A DNA stretch of 64,000 nt from Candidatus Methylomirabilota bacterium (GCA_028870115.1 JAGWQH010000097.1:82369-146368); one strand, 5' to 3'; counted from the stretch's first letter, positions 1-9,320 are shown. Program-made: numbers and translations. Notes: generated by a model not told the origin, from the letters alone.

Positions 1-159
1 AACCAGCAGGTCGTAGTCGCTGTCTGGTCCTGCATCACCGCGGGCCATAGATCCGAAAAGGTAGATCCGCTCCGGCCGATAGGCCTGCACCAGCCGTCTC
101 ACGATCTCTGCCAGAGAAGGATCTTTGTTCAGGATGTCCGCTTGGCTGACTTGCTCCAT
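1..159 (-). CDS. MNT-type nucleotidyltransferase, partial (runs off left edge)
   Basis: The first 53 codons are present, starting at an ATG at 157-159; the gene continues beyond the window. The pol-beta nucleotidyltransferase signature is complete: LFGSMARG followed by the acidic pair in DSDYDLL. This minimal fold occurs in MntA/HepT toxin-antitoxin pairs and in stand-alone predicted nucleotidyltransferases. A HEPN partner would lie outside the window to the left. The neighbourhood, a decayed hicBA pair, fits an accessory toxin-antitoxin patch. The family is certain; partner and function are not visible. Confidence 0.75.
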   Translation of the reverse strand, partial: MEQVSQADILNKDPSLAEIVRRLVQAYRPERIYLFGSMARGDAGPDSDYDLLV

Positions 160-333
160 CGCATTCCCTTTTTCAATAGAAGTTGGCCCCTGCTATCGCC
201 TCTAGCTTGGCGCTCAGGATCGAGCCGGATGCTGATCGCCTGCTTGGGCCGCCTGACGAAGCGGATCGTGCCCTCACGGATGTCTCCGATATGTTCTGCC
301 GGGGGCTGTGAGCGTCCCAATACGCCGCCGCCC

Positions 334-549
334 TCAGAGGGTCTCCCACGCCTCAGGACTCAAGTGAGCCTGGCGCAGGATGGATCGTAGGGTGGGAACG
401 GCAATGTCGCGGGAGTGGATCGGTACGGTGACCTTTCAGTTATCCGGGTGGACATAACGGGCATGGCTCCCGGTCTGCCTGCGCAGTCGAAAGCCTGCTG
501 CTTCCAGTTTGCGGATAACCTCCCTCGGCCGAAACGGCCTAAGCGGCAT
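334..549 (-). pseudogene. hicA: HicA-type mRNA interferase toxin, interrupted by an in-frame stop
   Basis: Reading from the ATG at 547-549 gives a 71-residue HicA-like protein: a REVIRKLEAAGF start, the TGSHARYVHP strand with the catalytic His, then VTVPIHSRDIAVPTLRSIL and a normal C-terminus. A TGA at 436-438 replaces codon 38, directly after HPDN, where HicA proteins usually have a Gly or Arg. A single C-to-T change in CGA would explain it. The start overlaps the end of the upstream hicB by 11 bp, the usual arrangement for such pairs. The toxin is probably dead, which would let the pair decay harmlessly. Confidence 0.75.
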
Positions 550-793
550 GGGCGGGAAGCTTCACATGCACGTAAAACCCCTCCTCCCCCTCCTCGCCAG
601 GCGGGATAGGCTCTCCCTCTTCCTGAAGGCACTTCACGTGGAAGGCCACCATAGCCTTGATATTGGCCAGAGCTTCCGGCACGTCCGCTCCCTGGTCCGC
701 AATGCCAAGGGCTGGGACTTCGGCCACCACACTGCCAGTCTCCGAATCCCTCGTGATCACGACACGGTATTGCAGCATAGAGGATAGGCTCAT
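539..793 (-). CDS. hicB: HicB-family antitoxin
   Basis: A protein of 84 residues with the partial RNase-H-like HicB fold: a QYRVVITRD strand, a VVAEVPALGIADQG strand-turn, then a helix (EALANIKAMVAFHVKCL) and a short acidic Gly-rich tail. It precedes and overlaps hicA, whose reading frame is broken. HicB normally binds and inhibits HicA and represses the operon. No C-terminal DNA-binding domain is visible, so repression would depend on another element. The start is preceded by an AGGA-type ribosome site. The antitoxin frame is intact although the toxin is not. Confidence 0.8.
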   Translation of the reverse strand: MSLSSMLQYRVVITRDSETGSVVAEVPALGIADQGADVPEALANIKAMVAFHVKCLQEEGEPIPPGEEGEEGFYVHVKLPAHAA

Positions 794-1236
794 ACTCGGT
801 CCTCCGAATTACTCACCGATTCCAGAAGGGAGCTTACCAGCGCGGTGGGGGAGTGGCAGCCGCATTCTGCGATCCGTTCCACCACGCCCGCAGGTGGGCC
901 TCCTCCTTGACGGCCAGCTTGCGCTTCCGGTAGAACGCCTTCGCCGGGAACTTGGCGGGATCGATCTTCTCCTGGTCGTCATGCCTGGAGAGGCGGGTCC
1001 AGCAAATCCACCAGGCACCCCCACGTTGAAAGAGCCCGCGATCTACGCCACACTTCCGACCCATGCTCTCCTCATGGACCTACCGTCCCAATCGTCCATA
1101 CTCCATCCGGCTGGAATCACACTGACTCCCTCTAGCTGCAGCAGTTCCTGGCAGCTCTGATCCAATTTATGATAGCCCAATACCGCGCGACTGATCCGGC
1201 ACCCCATTTGGAGCCAGGTGGTGAGACGGAGGGAGA
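794..1236. other. Stretch without a recognisable gene
   Basis: About 440 bases lie between hicB and the lipoprotein gene. One minus-strand frame at 834-1064 reads 76 residues with a basic segment (FPAKAFYRKRKL) and an AWWNG motif, which resembles a decayed gene more than an intact one. No family could be assigned, and no RNA gene or clear repeat was seen. Confidence 0.4.
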
Positions 1237-1980
1237 TTATCGCAATACCTGCCAGCCGCGCCCAATCATGCAGTTTTTGTAAATCTGCTGAAAGGTTGCT
1301 TCTTGATTTACAGCCCCGGCCCCCAAGCCACCGATGCCGCCGCCGAGCGCCCCGGCTGGTGCTAGTTGTCCCGGCTTTAGGCCCACCGCCAGACCCATAA
1401 GCGCACCGAAAGCTGCCCCCGCTGCGGCACCTTCCACACCAGTCGTGAGGGCCTGATTGCTGGCGGTGTTCGTCACGGCTAGGTCTCGGCATTGCGCAAG
1501 ATCCCGTTCAAATCGCTCTTGGTCGGTGATGAGAGCCGGATCGACCAGTGGGGTGTAATGGCTCGGCGCGGGCATTGATGCTGGTCGTGGGAGGGTGTCT
1601 ACTGCGGTCTGTGAGATGGGAATCCATTCTGGTTGTTTGCCGTCGCACAGCGAGCTTGGGAGCGGACCTCCCCACCATCCCGGATTGCGGCGCCCGCCAT
1701 CTCGATCGCACTCTACGATATACCGGTAATGCGCTTCTGCAGCGTCGAGCGTGGGGAATCGCGTGGTCAACTCTAACTGCCGATCTTTAGTGATCACGAA
1801 TTCTCCGGTATTTCCTTGTGCAATCCCATAGCGGCCACAGTCGCTTGTATTTCCCCCTCCAGTTCTTGCTGCTCCCGATTGACAATTCTGTGCGACTCCA
1901 TGATTGAGCGTGGCGCAGCCTGTGAGCGCCACAGCAACAAGCACTCCGAACTCCAGTGCTTTGGTGCACTGCATCTGCAT
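1237..1980 (-). CDS. Glycine-zipper outer-membrane lipoprotein
   Basis: A 247-residue protein. The chosen ATG (1978-1980) has an AAAGGGAC ribosome site; a TTG seven codons upstream is less likely. A short hydrophobic signal ends in a lipobox, ALTGC, predicting lipid attachment and sorting to the outer membrane. The C-terminal third holds a glycine zipper rich in GAAAGAAFGALMG and GGGIGGLGAG patterns, flanked by DLAQCRDLA and NCMIGRGW, a layout seen in lipoproteins with a YMGG-like Gly-zipper. Such proteins often influence envelope integrity, but the precise role here is unknown. It stands alone, upstream of tRNA-Sec on the same strand. Confidence 0.75.
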   Translation of the reverse strand: MQMQCTKALEFGVLVAVALTGCATLNHGVAQNCQSGAARTGGGNTSDCGRYGIAQGNTGEFVITKDRQLELTTRFPTLDAAEAHYRYIVECDRDGGRRNPGWWGGPLPSSLCDGKQPEWIPISQTAVDTLPRPASMPAPSHYTPLVDPALITDQERFERDLAQCRDLAVTNTASNQALTTGVEGAAAGAAFGALMGLAVGLKPGQLAPAGALGGGIGGLGAGAVNQEATFQQIYKNCMIGRGWQVLR

Positions 1981-2086
1981 GACTGTCCCTTTCTCGCCCA
2001 ATTACCAATCAGGGCCGCTGCCGCTGTTGAACCCAGACGATGCGGTGAATAAAGGCCACCTCTTTTACAATAACTTGCCGAAATAG

Positions 2087-2181
2087 TGGCGGAGGCGTGT
2101 GAGGGTCGAACTCACCAACCCGGTATTAGCGGGTACGCTGGTTTTGAAGACCAGGAGGGCCACCGGGCCCATTCCGCCTCC
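2087..2181 (-). tRNA. selC: tRNA-Sec (anticodon TCA)
   Basis: The reverse strand gives a 95-nt RNA with the hallmarks of bacterial selenocysteine tRNA. It has a GGAGGCG/CGCCTCC acceptor stem, a CTTCAAA anticodon loop on a CTGGT/ACCAG stem, a long variable arm (GTACCCGC...GCGGGT-like pairing), a GGTGAGTTCGACCCTCACA T-arm and an encoded CCA after the discriminator G. The 95-nt length matches the E. coli gene. It implies that selA, selB and selenoproteins exist elsewhere; no in-frame UGA selenoprotein was recognised in this window. Confidence 0.92.
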
Positions 2182-2341
2182 ATACGTGGCAGAATAGCGA
2201 ATCGACTAAGATACTGTCCAGCTATTTCCGATGACGCCTCACGGGGTCCATGACGCTCGAATGCGGGAAACCGGAGTTGCGTTGCGGCAATACCTGATCC
2301 GAAAGACGAAGAAGCCTGCGGCCTCCCATGAAGGAGCATGG

Positions 2342-2370
2342 TTGTCACTCCGGCTCGCGTTTGATAGGAT
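2342..2370 (+). promoter_or_regulatory. Possible sigma70-type promoter for the universal stress protein
   Basis: TTGTCA, a 17-nt spacer and TAGGAT lie about 70 bases before the uspA-like start. The spacing is ideal but the -10 box is weak, so this is only a candidate. The rest of the 2182-2441 interval shows no gene. Confidence 0.3.
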
Positions 2371-2441
2371 CGTGCCATACGTCCTGCCCGATTCGACGGG
2401 AGGGCTAATTAGAAAGCCATCGATGCCCTAAGGAGGAGTGA

Positions 2442-2876
2442 ATGCCGATCAAACGGATTCTCGTTCCGACCGATTTCTCTGCGAGTTCCGAGTATGCGTG
2501 TCAGTACGCCCTGACCTTCGCGCATGAAGCTAGGGCCGAGGTCTATCTCCTGCATGCGATCTACAATCCGCTCCGGTTGCCGGGGTACGATTTTGGCGGG
2601 GTCATCGAGACTCTGGTCAAGCAGGCGCAGGACGACTTGCAAAAGCAGGTCGAGCAGATCCGGGAGAAGCAGGTGATCGTCCATCCCATGGTACTGGTCG
2701 GTGTGGAATACGAGGAAATCGTCAAGTTCGCTCAAGAGCACCAGATTGATCTGATCATCATGGGGACCCATGGGCGGACCGGGCTCGCTCACGCTTTTCT
2801 AGGCAGCGTGGCCGAACGGGTGATCCGCATCGCCTCCTGTCCGGTCCTGATCGTAAGAATGCCTGCGCACAAGTAG
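2442..2876 (+). CDS. Universal stress protein (UspA family)
   Basis: A single-domain Usp of 144 residues, the usual length. It opens with KRILVPTDFSASSEYA, where the conserved Asp contacts nucleotide. It carries the ATP-binding signature MGTHGRTGLAHAFLGSVAE near residues 107-125 and ends in CPVLIVR. Such cytosolic proteins bind ATP as dimers and help cells through starvation or oxidative stress. A strong ribosome site (AAGGAGGAG) precedes the ATG. It is monocistronic, between tRNA-Sec and the oppositely transcribed his operon. Confidence 0.93.
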   Translation: MPIKRILVPTDFSASSEYACQYALTFAHEARAEVYLLHAIYNPLRLPGYDFGGVIETLVKQAQDDLQKQVEQIREKQVIVHPMVLVGVEYEEIVKFAQEHQIDLIIMGTHGRTGLAHAFLGSVAERVIRIASCPVLIVRMPAHK

Positions 2877-3014
2877 ACCGCAGCTTGAGCTATCCGAGAT
2901 TGAAACCGGTCGACTCGGCGCCCCGTGATGGACCAGAGAGGTACACGGAAGCCGGTAAACCGCGCGGTCCCTCTTAGAAATGGTCCGCCGGAGCTTGAGG
3001 GGACGGTTGTTCTC

Positions 3015-3359
3015 TTACGCCGGATGCCAACTGAGCGGCCGCCCACCCAGCAGGTGGAGGTGCAGGTGATATACTGCCTGCCCGCCCTCGTTGTTGCAAT
3101 TGATCACCAAGCGGAAGCCCCGATCCGCGATCCCGATCTGCCTTGCGATCCGGTTCGCCACCAACAGGAGGTGCCCGAGCAACCGATCATCAGTCTGGGT
3201 CGCATCGAGGATGGTCGCGAGGTGTTGACGGGGAACAATCAGGATATGAATGGGGGCCTTCGGGTGAATGTCTTCGAAGGCGACAGACTGCTCGTCCTCA
3301 TAGACAATCTTCCCCGGACATTCTCGGTTGGCGATCTTGCAAAAGAGACAGGTATCCAC
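3015..3359 (-). CDS. HIT-family nucleotide-binding hydrolase
   Basis: A histidine-triad protein of 114 residues. It has the N-terminal zinc-type CLFCKI motif, an EDIHPKAPIHILIVP strand and the catalytic HLHLHLLGG triad near the C-terminus. HIT proteins of this HINT/PKCI branch hydrolyse nucleotide phosphoramidates such as AMP-lysine or AMP-morpholidate. It is the last gene of the long his operon, nine bases after hisIE, a position often seen for HIT genes; the reason for the linkage is unknown. Confidence 0.92.
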   Translation of the reverse strand: MDTCLFCKIANRECPGKIVYEDEQSVAFEDIHPKAPIHILIVPRQHLATILDATQTDDRLLGHLLLVANRIARQIGIADRGFRLVINCNNEGGQAVYHLHLHLLGGRPLSWHPA

Positions 3360-3368
3360 GTCTCCGCC

Positions 3369-4064
3369 CTATCGATACTCCGCCTTGCTCTTTTTCCCGT
3401 AGCGCTTGCGCAGTTCCCGAGCCACCTCTGACGGCGCGATCCCGTGGTAGCCAAGAAGGACAAGCGTGTGAAACCAGAGATCCGCCGCTTCATAGATAAT
3501 CTCGTCCGGTCTCCCATCCTTGGAAGCCATGACCAACTCGACCGCCTCTTCTCCCACCTTCTTAAGGATTTGATCCTGTCCCTTGCTGAACAGCCCAGAG
3601 ACATACGAATCCGGCTTCGGTCTCGCCTGTCGATCCTTGATAACTTCGAAGATCTGCTGGAGAATCGCAAGGCTTCCGCCATAGACCACCTCAGGATCGA
3701 ACTGCTGCCGAGCCAGCTCCTCCGGCGACTCTGACGAGGGGTGCAAGCGACGGAAAAAACAGGACCGTCGACCGGTGTGGCAGGCCGCCACCACCTGCTC
3801 GGCCTTGATCAGCAGGGTATCCTCGTCGCAGTCGAAATAGATCTCGCGCACACGCTGGATGTGGCCCGACTCCTCCCCCTTTTGCCAGATGCGCTGCCTC
3901 GATCGGCTGTAAAAATGGGTAAGACCGGTCTCGATTGTCAGCCGCAGCGACTCTTTATTCATGTAGGCAAGGGTCAGGACCTGGCCGCTCTCCGCGTCCT
4001 GGACAATGGCCGGGATCAACCCCGATTCACCAAATCGAATTTGCGTAAGGTCGAATCCTTCCAT
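3369..4064 (-). CDS. hisIE: Bifunctional phosphoribosyl-AMP cyclohydrolase / phosphoribosyl-ATP pyrophosphohydrolase
   Basis: Histidine biosynthesis steps 2 and 3 in one polypeptide of 231 residues. The N-terminal HisI domain (about residues 1-115) shows the [15 protein letters not shown] start, a zinc/magnesium site in DCDEDTLL, and a [11 protein letters not shown] motif. The C-terminal HisE domain (about 130-225) has the all-alpha pyrophosphohydrolase pattern [14 protein letters not shown] and [13 protein letters not shown], with the acidic metal ligands. It follows hisF by six bases, so it is clearly co-transcribed. Confidence 0.96.
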   Translation of the reverse strand: MEGFDLTQIRFGESGLIPAIVQDAESGQVLTLAYMNKESLRLTIETGLTHFYSRSRQRIWQKGEESGHIQRVREIYFDCDEDTLLIKAEQVVAACHTGRRSCFFRRLHPSSESPEELARQQFDPEVVYGGSLAILQQIFEVIKDRQARPKPDSYVSGLFSKGQDQILKKVGEEAVELVMASKDGRPDEIIYEAADLWFHTLVLLGYHGIAPSEVARELRKRYGKKSKAEYR

Positions 4065-4070
4065 AGCCTC

Positions 4071-4901
4071 TTACTCCCGCACCGAGACGCCGCGGCCGCG
4101 CAAGTACACCTTCACATCCTGAATGGCGTATTCACGGAAATGAAAGATGGAGGCAGCCAGCACGGCGTCGGCCCCCCCGACCACCAATGCCTCATACAGG
4201 TGATCCAGTGTGCCCGCTCCACCCGACGCGATGACCGGAATCGTCACAGCATCTGCCACTGCGCGAGTGAGAGACAAATCGTAGCCATCCTTCGTCCCAT
4301 CCCTGTCCATGCTGGTCAGCAGGATCTCCCCTGCCCCCAGCGCCTCTCCTTGCTTCGCCCACCCGACAGCATCCAGTCCGGTCGGTGTCCGTCCGCCATG
4401 GATATACACCTGCCAGCGAAGTTCCTGGTTCCGGCTTCCAGATTCTACACTTGGAACTTGGGACGTGGAACTGGGCGCCTGGAGCCTTGAACCGCCGTTG
4501 ACCCGTTTCGCGTCGATGGCGAGCACAATGCACTGACTCCCGAACCGCATGGCAGCCTCAGTAAGCAACTCCGGGCGCTCGACCGCCGCCGTGTTGAGCG
4601 AGACCTTGTCGGCGCCCGCGAGAAGCAGCGCCCGGATATCGTCCACCGTTCGGACCCCGCCACCGACCGTGAGGGGGGTAAAGGTCATGTCGGCCGTCCG
4701 ACGGACTACATCAACTAAAATATCCCGTCGCTCATAGGAGGCGGTGATATCCAGGAAGACCAGTTCGTCGGCCCCTTGCTGGTCATACAGCGCCGCCACC
4801 TCGGCCGGGTCGCCCGCGTCCCGGAGGTCCACAAACCGCGTCCCTTTCACGACACGCCCGTCTTTCACATCCAGACATGGGATGATCCGCTTTGCCAGCA
4901 T
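4071..4901 (-). CDS. hisF: Imidazole glycerol phosphate synthase cyclase subunit
   Basis: HisF closes the imidazole ring using ammonia from HisH. The (beta-alpha)8 barrel is complete: [15 protein letters not shown] with the catalytic Asp11, [11 protein letters not shown], the second catalytic Asp at residue 130 in VLAIDAKR, and [11 protein letters not shown]. At 276 residues it is roughly 20 longer than usual. The excess is a Ser/Gln-rich stretch at residues 137-160, right after Asp130, encoded by an inverted heptamer-repeat island at 4421-4492. It sits in a barrel loop that varies in the family, so the enzyme is likely still active. The gene ends 7 bases before hisIE. Confidence 0.95.
   Translation of the reverse strand: MLAKRIIPCLDVKDGRVVKGTRFVDLRDAGDPAEVAALYDQQGADELVFLDITASYERRDILVDVVRRTADMTFTPLTVGGGVRTVDDIRALLLAGADKVSLNTAAVERPELLTEAAMRFGSQCIVLAIDAKRVNGGSRLQAPSSTSQVPSVESGSRNQELRWQVYIHGGRTPTGLDAVGWAKQGEALGAGEILLTSMDRDGTKDGYDLSLTRAVADAVTIPVIASGGAGTLDHLYEALVVGGADAVLAASIFHFREYAIQDVKVYLRGRGVSVRE
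4421..4492. repeat. Inverted heptamer-repeat island inside hisF
   Basis: On the plus strand three 7-mers (GTTCCTG, GTTCCGG, CTTCCAG) are followed after a short spacer by six more in inverse orientation (TTGGAAC, TTGGGAC, GTGGAAC, TGGGCGC, CTGGAGC, CTTGAAC). The island can fold back on itself and stays in frame in hisF. Comparable islands lie in hisG and prmC of the same operon. Confidence 0.8.
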
Positions 4902-4904
4902 GAT

Positions 4905-5627
4905 TTATCTCGCCGCCGCAATCGCGTCCTTCAATGAGAATCTGCCCTCGTAGAGCGCCTTTCCAACCAGCGCCCCGATGACGATCGTGGGCTCAAGCTT
5001 GGCGAGTCTCCTGACATCGTCAAGTGTTGCAATCCCTCCGGACGCGATGATCGGGTGGCGGGCCGCCTGAGCCATTTGTTGCAGAGCGCCTAGATTGGGC
5101 CCTGTGAGCATCCCGTCTCGCTCGATATCGGTATAGATAATCGCCGCCAGCGGAAGATCGGCGGCTCGTATCGCCAGGTCGGCTGCGAGCAGCTCAGTGG
5201 CTTCCGCCCAACCCCGCACCGCGACCTTGCCATTTTTCGCATCGATTCCAAGAAGAATCCGACCCGAATAGCGACAGGCCGCCTCCCTTAAGAACCCCTC
5301 ATCCTGGATGGCAGCCGTCCCAAGAACAGCCCGTTCGACGCCGGAGGCGAATGCCTGCTCCAAGGCAGCCAAACTCCGTAATCCGCCCCCAAGCTGCAGA
5401 GGAATCTTGATCGACCGGGCTACTTGAGCAACAACGGAAAGTTGCTGCGGTTTCCCGGAAAAGGCGCCGTCAAGATCGACTAGGTGCAGGATCGACGCCC
5501 CCTCATCCTCCCACCTCTCGGCCATGGCGATCGGATCGGCGGAATAGGCGGTTTGGCGCAAAGGATCGCCTTGCGACAACCGAACGACTTGGCCCCCTTT
5601 CAGGTCGATCGCGGGAATGATCAGCAT
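4905..5627 (-). CDS. hisA: ProFAR isomerase
   Basis: 1-(5-phosphoribosyl)-5-[(5-phosphoribosylamino)methylideneamino]imidazole-4-carboxamide isomerase, a TIM barrel of 240 residues. The start [17 protein letters not shown] carries catalytic Asp8. The paired phosphate-binding loops QLGGGLRSL and [12 protein letters not shown] are present, as is the second catalytic Asp in IYTDIERDG. It directly abuts hisH (stop and start adjacent) and precedes hisF by three bases, the standard HAF order. Confidence 0.96.
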   Translation of the reverse strand: MLIIPAIDLKGGQVVRLSQGDPLRQTAYSADPIAMAERWEDEGASILHLVDLDGAFSGKPQQLSVVAQVARSIKIPLQLGGGLRSLAALEQAFASGVERAVLGTAAIQDEGFLREAACRYSGRILLGIDAKNGKVAVRGWAEATELLAADLAIRAADLPLAAIIYTDIERDGMLTGPNLGALQQMAQAARHPIIASGGIATLDDVRRLAKLEPTIVIGALVGKALYEGRFSLKDAIAAAR

Positions 5628-6262
<635 letters not shown>

Positions 6263-6266
<4 letters not shown>

Positions 6267-6853
6267 AGACTTCCCTTGGTCGAAGGGACCTCGGCAATCC
6301 GCGGATCGAGCACCGTCGCCTGATCGAGACTCCTGGCCAATGCCTTGAAGATCGCTTCAACGCAGTGGTGCAGGTTGTCACCGTACAGGACCGTAACATG
6401 GAGGTTCACCTTCATGTTCATGGCAAGGGCGCGCATAAACTCCTTGACGAAGGTGACATCGAAACTTCCGATCCGACCCTGAAGTTGCGGCGCCTCATAG
6501 ACCAGAAACGGGCGGCCGCTGATGTCGATCGCCACGCGGGCCAGCGCCTCGTCCAGTGGGATCAGCGCCGAGGCAAATCGCCGGATGCCCCGCTTGTTCC
6601 CCATGGCCTCGGCGAACGCGTCGCCAAGCGCGATCCCGACATCCTCCACAGTGTGGTGCAGATCGACTTGGAGGTCGCCCCGCGCCTCAATGCTGAGGTC
6701 GAAGAGGCCGTGCGTCGCCAGTTGGGCCAGCATGTGATCAAGGAAAGGGATCTGGGTCTGAAGCATGTGTCGGCCCGTTCCATCCAGGTTGAGTTCCACC
6801 ACGACATCAGTTTCTGAGGTCTTCCGGTGTACCTTGGCTGTCCTGCCCATCAT
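6263..6853 (-). CDS. hisB: Imidazoleglycerol-phosphate dehydratase
   Basis: A monofunctional HisB of 196 residues, as in most non-enteric bacteria. The two manganese-binding His-rich motifs are present: FLDHMLAQLATHGLFDL with DLHHTVEDVGIALG, and the mirrored VNLHVTVLYGDNLHHCVEAIFKA. The C-terminus ends in VPSTKGSL, the conserved tail. No phosphatase domain is fused. A perfect 22-bp inverted repeat separates it from hisC upstream. Confidence 0.96.
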
Positions 6854-6899
6854 CCGACCTCCGTCTGCTGCATTGCACCATGCCCCATCGCTTTACACC

Positions 6900-6947
6900 A
6901 AATCCCCTCGCACCCCCCTTTTGATAAAGGGGGGTGCGAGGGGATTT
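6900..6947. repeat. Perfect 22-bp inverted repeat between hisC and hisB
   Basis: Arms 6900-6921 and 6926-6947 (AAATCCCCTCGCACCCCCCT... and its exact complement) are separated by the loop TGAT. No T-tract follows on the minus strand, so it does not look like a normal terminator. It could be a miniature inverted-repeat element, or a hairpin that shapes hisC-hisB mRNA stability. Confidence 0.85.
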
Positions 6948-6960
6948 CGCACCCTGCACG

Positions 6961-8034
6961 TTATTTCAGCGCCTTCGTCAATGCTTCCACAAACTGATCG
7001 TTCTCTGCTTTCGTCCCCACGGTGACCCGCAGACAGTCGTGCAGGCCCGGCACTGACCCTAGATTTCGCACCAGCACGCCTTGCTGAAGCAGCGTTTCAA
7101 ACAGATCGCCTCCTGGACGCGTCGTCCGAAAGAGGATAAAGTTGGCTGCTGACGGGAAGGCCTCAACGTCGGGCAGCGCAACCAGGCAACTCATCACCCG
7201 CGCGCGCTCTCGGACGACCTTACGGACGTTCGCATCGATCCACGCTTGATGGTTGAGCAGTACGACGGCGGCCGCCTGGGAGAAACTGTTGAGGTTAAAT
7301 GGAAGGCGGACCTTCTCCATCTCGGCTGCGAAGGCAGGATGGGCAACGAGGTAGCCGATGCGCAGACCGGCCAGTCCGATCTTGGAGAGGGAGCGAAGAA
7401 TGACCAGCCGCTCCTGATCGATCAGGGCCGGTAGCATGGTCCGCCCGCCGTACGCCCCATAGGCTTCGTCCACAACGACCAATCCAGGCGCAACGGCCAA
7501 AATCTTAAAGATCTCCGCCTCAGAAAAGACCCCGCCGGTCGGGTTGTTCGGTGTAGCCAGAAAGACGACCTTGGGGCGCACTCGCTCGATAGTCTCGATC
7601 AGTGCGGGCAGGTCCGGCCCAAAACGAGGACCGAGCGGCACCCCTTCAAAGCGCAGCCCCTGAGCCCTCGCGATCAGCTCATACATTGAAAAGGTCGGAA
7701 CCGGGGCGAGAGCCGTAGCCCCAGGTCCTGACGTCGCCAGCAATAACAGTTGAATCAACTCATCAGATCCATTACCCAGGACTAGCGCTCCAGGCGCCAC
7801 CTGGAGCTGTGCGGCCAGGACTGATCGGAGCCGATCCGCTTTCGCATCCGGGTAACGGTGGACGTCCACCTGATCCAACGCGGCGCGAAGCTCCCGGCGC
7901 AGCTCCTCCGGAAGCGGGAACGGGCTTTCGTTGGCATCGAGCTTGATCAGATCGGGTCGTGGCTCCTCGGCCCGATACGCTGTAAGGCCCAGAACTCCGG
8001 GTTTGATCAGATCGAGCAGACGTGCTCTCTTCAT
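6961..8034 (-). CDS. hisC: Histidinol-phosphate aminotransferase
   Basis: PLP fold-type I transaminase of 357 residues. The ATG at 8032-8034 overlaps the hisD stop by four bases; a longer frame upstream is only a shadow of hisD. The signatures are KLDANESPFPLP at the start, the phosphate-binding GNGSDELIQ, the substrate motif TPNNPTGG, and the PLP Lys in SLSKIGLAGLRIGY. It converts imidazole-acetol phosphate and glutamate to histidinol phosphate. It sits between hisD and hisB in the operon. Confidence 0.96.
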   Translation of the reverse strand: MKRARLLDLIKPGVLGLTAYRAEEPRPDLIKLDANESPFPLPEELRRELRAALDQVDVHRYPDAKADRLRSVLAAQLQVAPGALVLGNGSDELIQLLLLATSGPGATALAPVPTFSMYELIARAQGLRFEGVPLGPRFGPDLPALIETIERVRPKVVFLATPNNPTGGVFSEAEIFKILAVAPGLVVVDEAYGAYGGRTMLPALIDQERLVILRSLSKIGLAGLRIGYLVAHPAFAAEMEKVRLPFNLNSFSQAAAVVLLNHQAWIDANVRKVVRERARVMSCLVALPDVEAFPSAANFILFRTTRPGGDLFETLLQQGVLVRNLGSVPGLHDCLRVTVGTKAENDQFVEALTKALK

Positions 8035-9320
8035 GCAAGCCTCCTGATCGAGGCCGCCCTCGCGTGGGCCTCGAGCCCCTCCAGGCGGGCCAGCTCGACC
8101 AGTGTCGGCTCCAGCGCCTCCAGCTTCTGCCGGCTGAAGGCGATCAGCGAGCTCCGGCGTTGGAAGTCGGCCACGGAGAGGGGCGAAGCAAAGCGCGCCG
8201 TCCCTCCTGTCGGAAGGATATGATTCGGCCCGGCCAGGTAATCGCCCACTACCTCCGGACTCGCGCCTCCCATGAAGATGGCGCCCGCGCGCCTGATCTG
8301 TGGCAATAGTCCCCAAGGATCCTTGACCAGCAGTTCCAGATGTTCCGGCGCAACCTCGTTGGCAAGGTCAACAGCCTCGTCCAGTCCCTTCACGACGACT
8401 GCCGCACCGAACCGCTCCAAGGAGGCCTCCGCAATCTGTCGCCGAGGCAACAGCGCCACCTGGCGTTTCACCTCGTCCACCACCTCTTCGGCAAGCCGCT
8501 GGGAAGGTGTGAGCAGTATGGCGCTGGAGAGCGGATCGTGCTCGGCCTGCGAGAGTAGGTCGGCGGCGACCCAAGCAGCGCTGGCCTCCGCATCAGCGAT
8601 GATCGATAACTCCGTCGGGCCGGCGATCATATCGATCCCCACCTGCCCGAAGACCAGCCGCTTGGCTGCCGCGACATAAATGTTCCCGGGACCGACGATC
8701 TTATCCACCTTCGGGATCGATGGGGTCCCATAGGCCATGGCTGCTACCGCCTGGGCGCCGCCCGCCTTATAGACCGCATGAACCCCGCATAGATCAGCGG
8801 CGACCAGCACCGCTCCAGCCACCTTGCCGTCGCGGCGCGGCGGCGTGCACATCACGACCTCCGCCACGCCGGCAATCGCAGCCGGGATCGCATTCATGAG
8901 CACCGTCGACGGGTAGGCCGCCGTGCCACCCGGCACATAGATCCCTACCCGGTCGAGCGGCCGTGTAAGCATCCCGACGATCGCTCCGTCTTCCTCCGAG
9001 AACCAGGAGGGGCGGAGCTGTCGGAGGTGGAAGGCTCTGATCCGCGATACCGCCGTCTTGATGGCTTCAAGGGAAGCGGGTGCCAGGGCCGCGTATGCCT
9101 CTTCAACCTCTCCTGGCCCTACCTGTACCGAAACGGCATCGAGACGGACGCCGTCCAACCGCTCCGTCTGCTCGAAGAGGGCGACATCACCGTTCATGCG
9201 TACCCCTTCCAGGATACCGCGAACGGTCTGCTCGATATCGGCGGGTATGGCACCCTGTCGGGACCTGAGCTGCGCAAAAAACAGCCGCCACTCTTGCGAT
9301 CCGGCCTGGAGTACTTTCAT
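8031..9320 (-). CDS. hisD: Histidinol dehydrogenase
   Basis: NAD- and zinc-dependent enzyme of 429 residues, normal for the family. It performs the last two oxidations to histidine. Conserved stretches include YVPGGTAAYPSTVLMN, DKIVGPGNIYVAAAKR, AGPTELSI, the zinc/catalytic segment EHDPLSSAIL, VAPEHLEL, and DYLAGPNHILPTGG with catalytic His. It overlaps hisG upstream and hisC downstream by four bases each. Confidence 0.97.
   Translation of the reverse strand: MKVLQAGSQEWRLFFAQLRSRQGAIPADIEQTVRGILEGVRMNGDVALFEQTERLDGVRLDAVSVQVGPGEVEEAYAALAPASLEAIKTAVSRIRAFHLRQLRPSWFSEEDGAIVGMLTRPLDRVGIYVPGGTAAYPSTVLMNAIPAAIAGVAEVVMCTPPRRDGKVAGAVLVAADLCGVHAVYKAGGAQAVAAMAYGTPSIPKVDKIVGPGNIYVAAAKRLVFGQVGIDMIAGPTELSIIADAEASAAWVAADLLSQAEHDPLSSAILLTPSQRLAEEVVDEVKRQVALLPRRQIAEASLERFGAAVVVKGLDEAVDLANEVAPEHLELLVKDPWGLLPQIRRAGAIFMGGASPEVVGDYLAGPNHILPTGGTARFASPLSVADFQRRSSLIAFSRQKLEALEPTLVELARLEGLEAHARAASIRRLA

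Noticed and set aside
129..320. Short minus-strand frame with an ISIRLDPE segment resembling an antitoxin fragment
   Set aside because: It overlaps the start of the nucleotidyltransferase, has no ribosome site and no continuous family match; at best a remnant.
436..438. In-frame UGA in hicA as a selenocysteine codon, given the tRNA-Sec nearby
   Set aside because: HicA does not use Cys or Sec at this place, the codon stands where Gly or Arg is normal, and no SECIS-like hairpin follows; a point mutation is simpler.
834..1064. Minus-strand frame of 76 codons
   Set aside because: No family recognised and low-complexity start; kept only as a remark on the gap.
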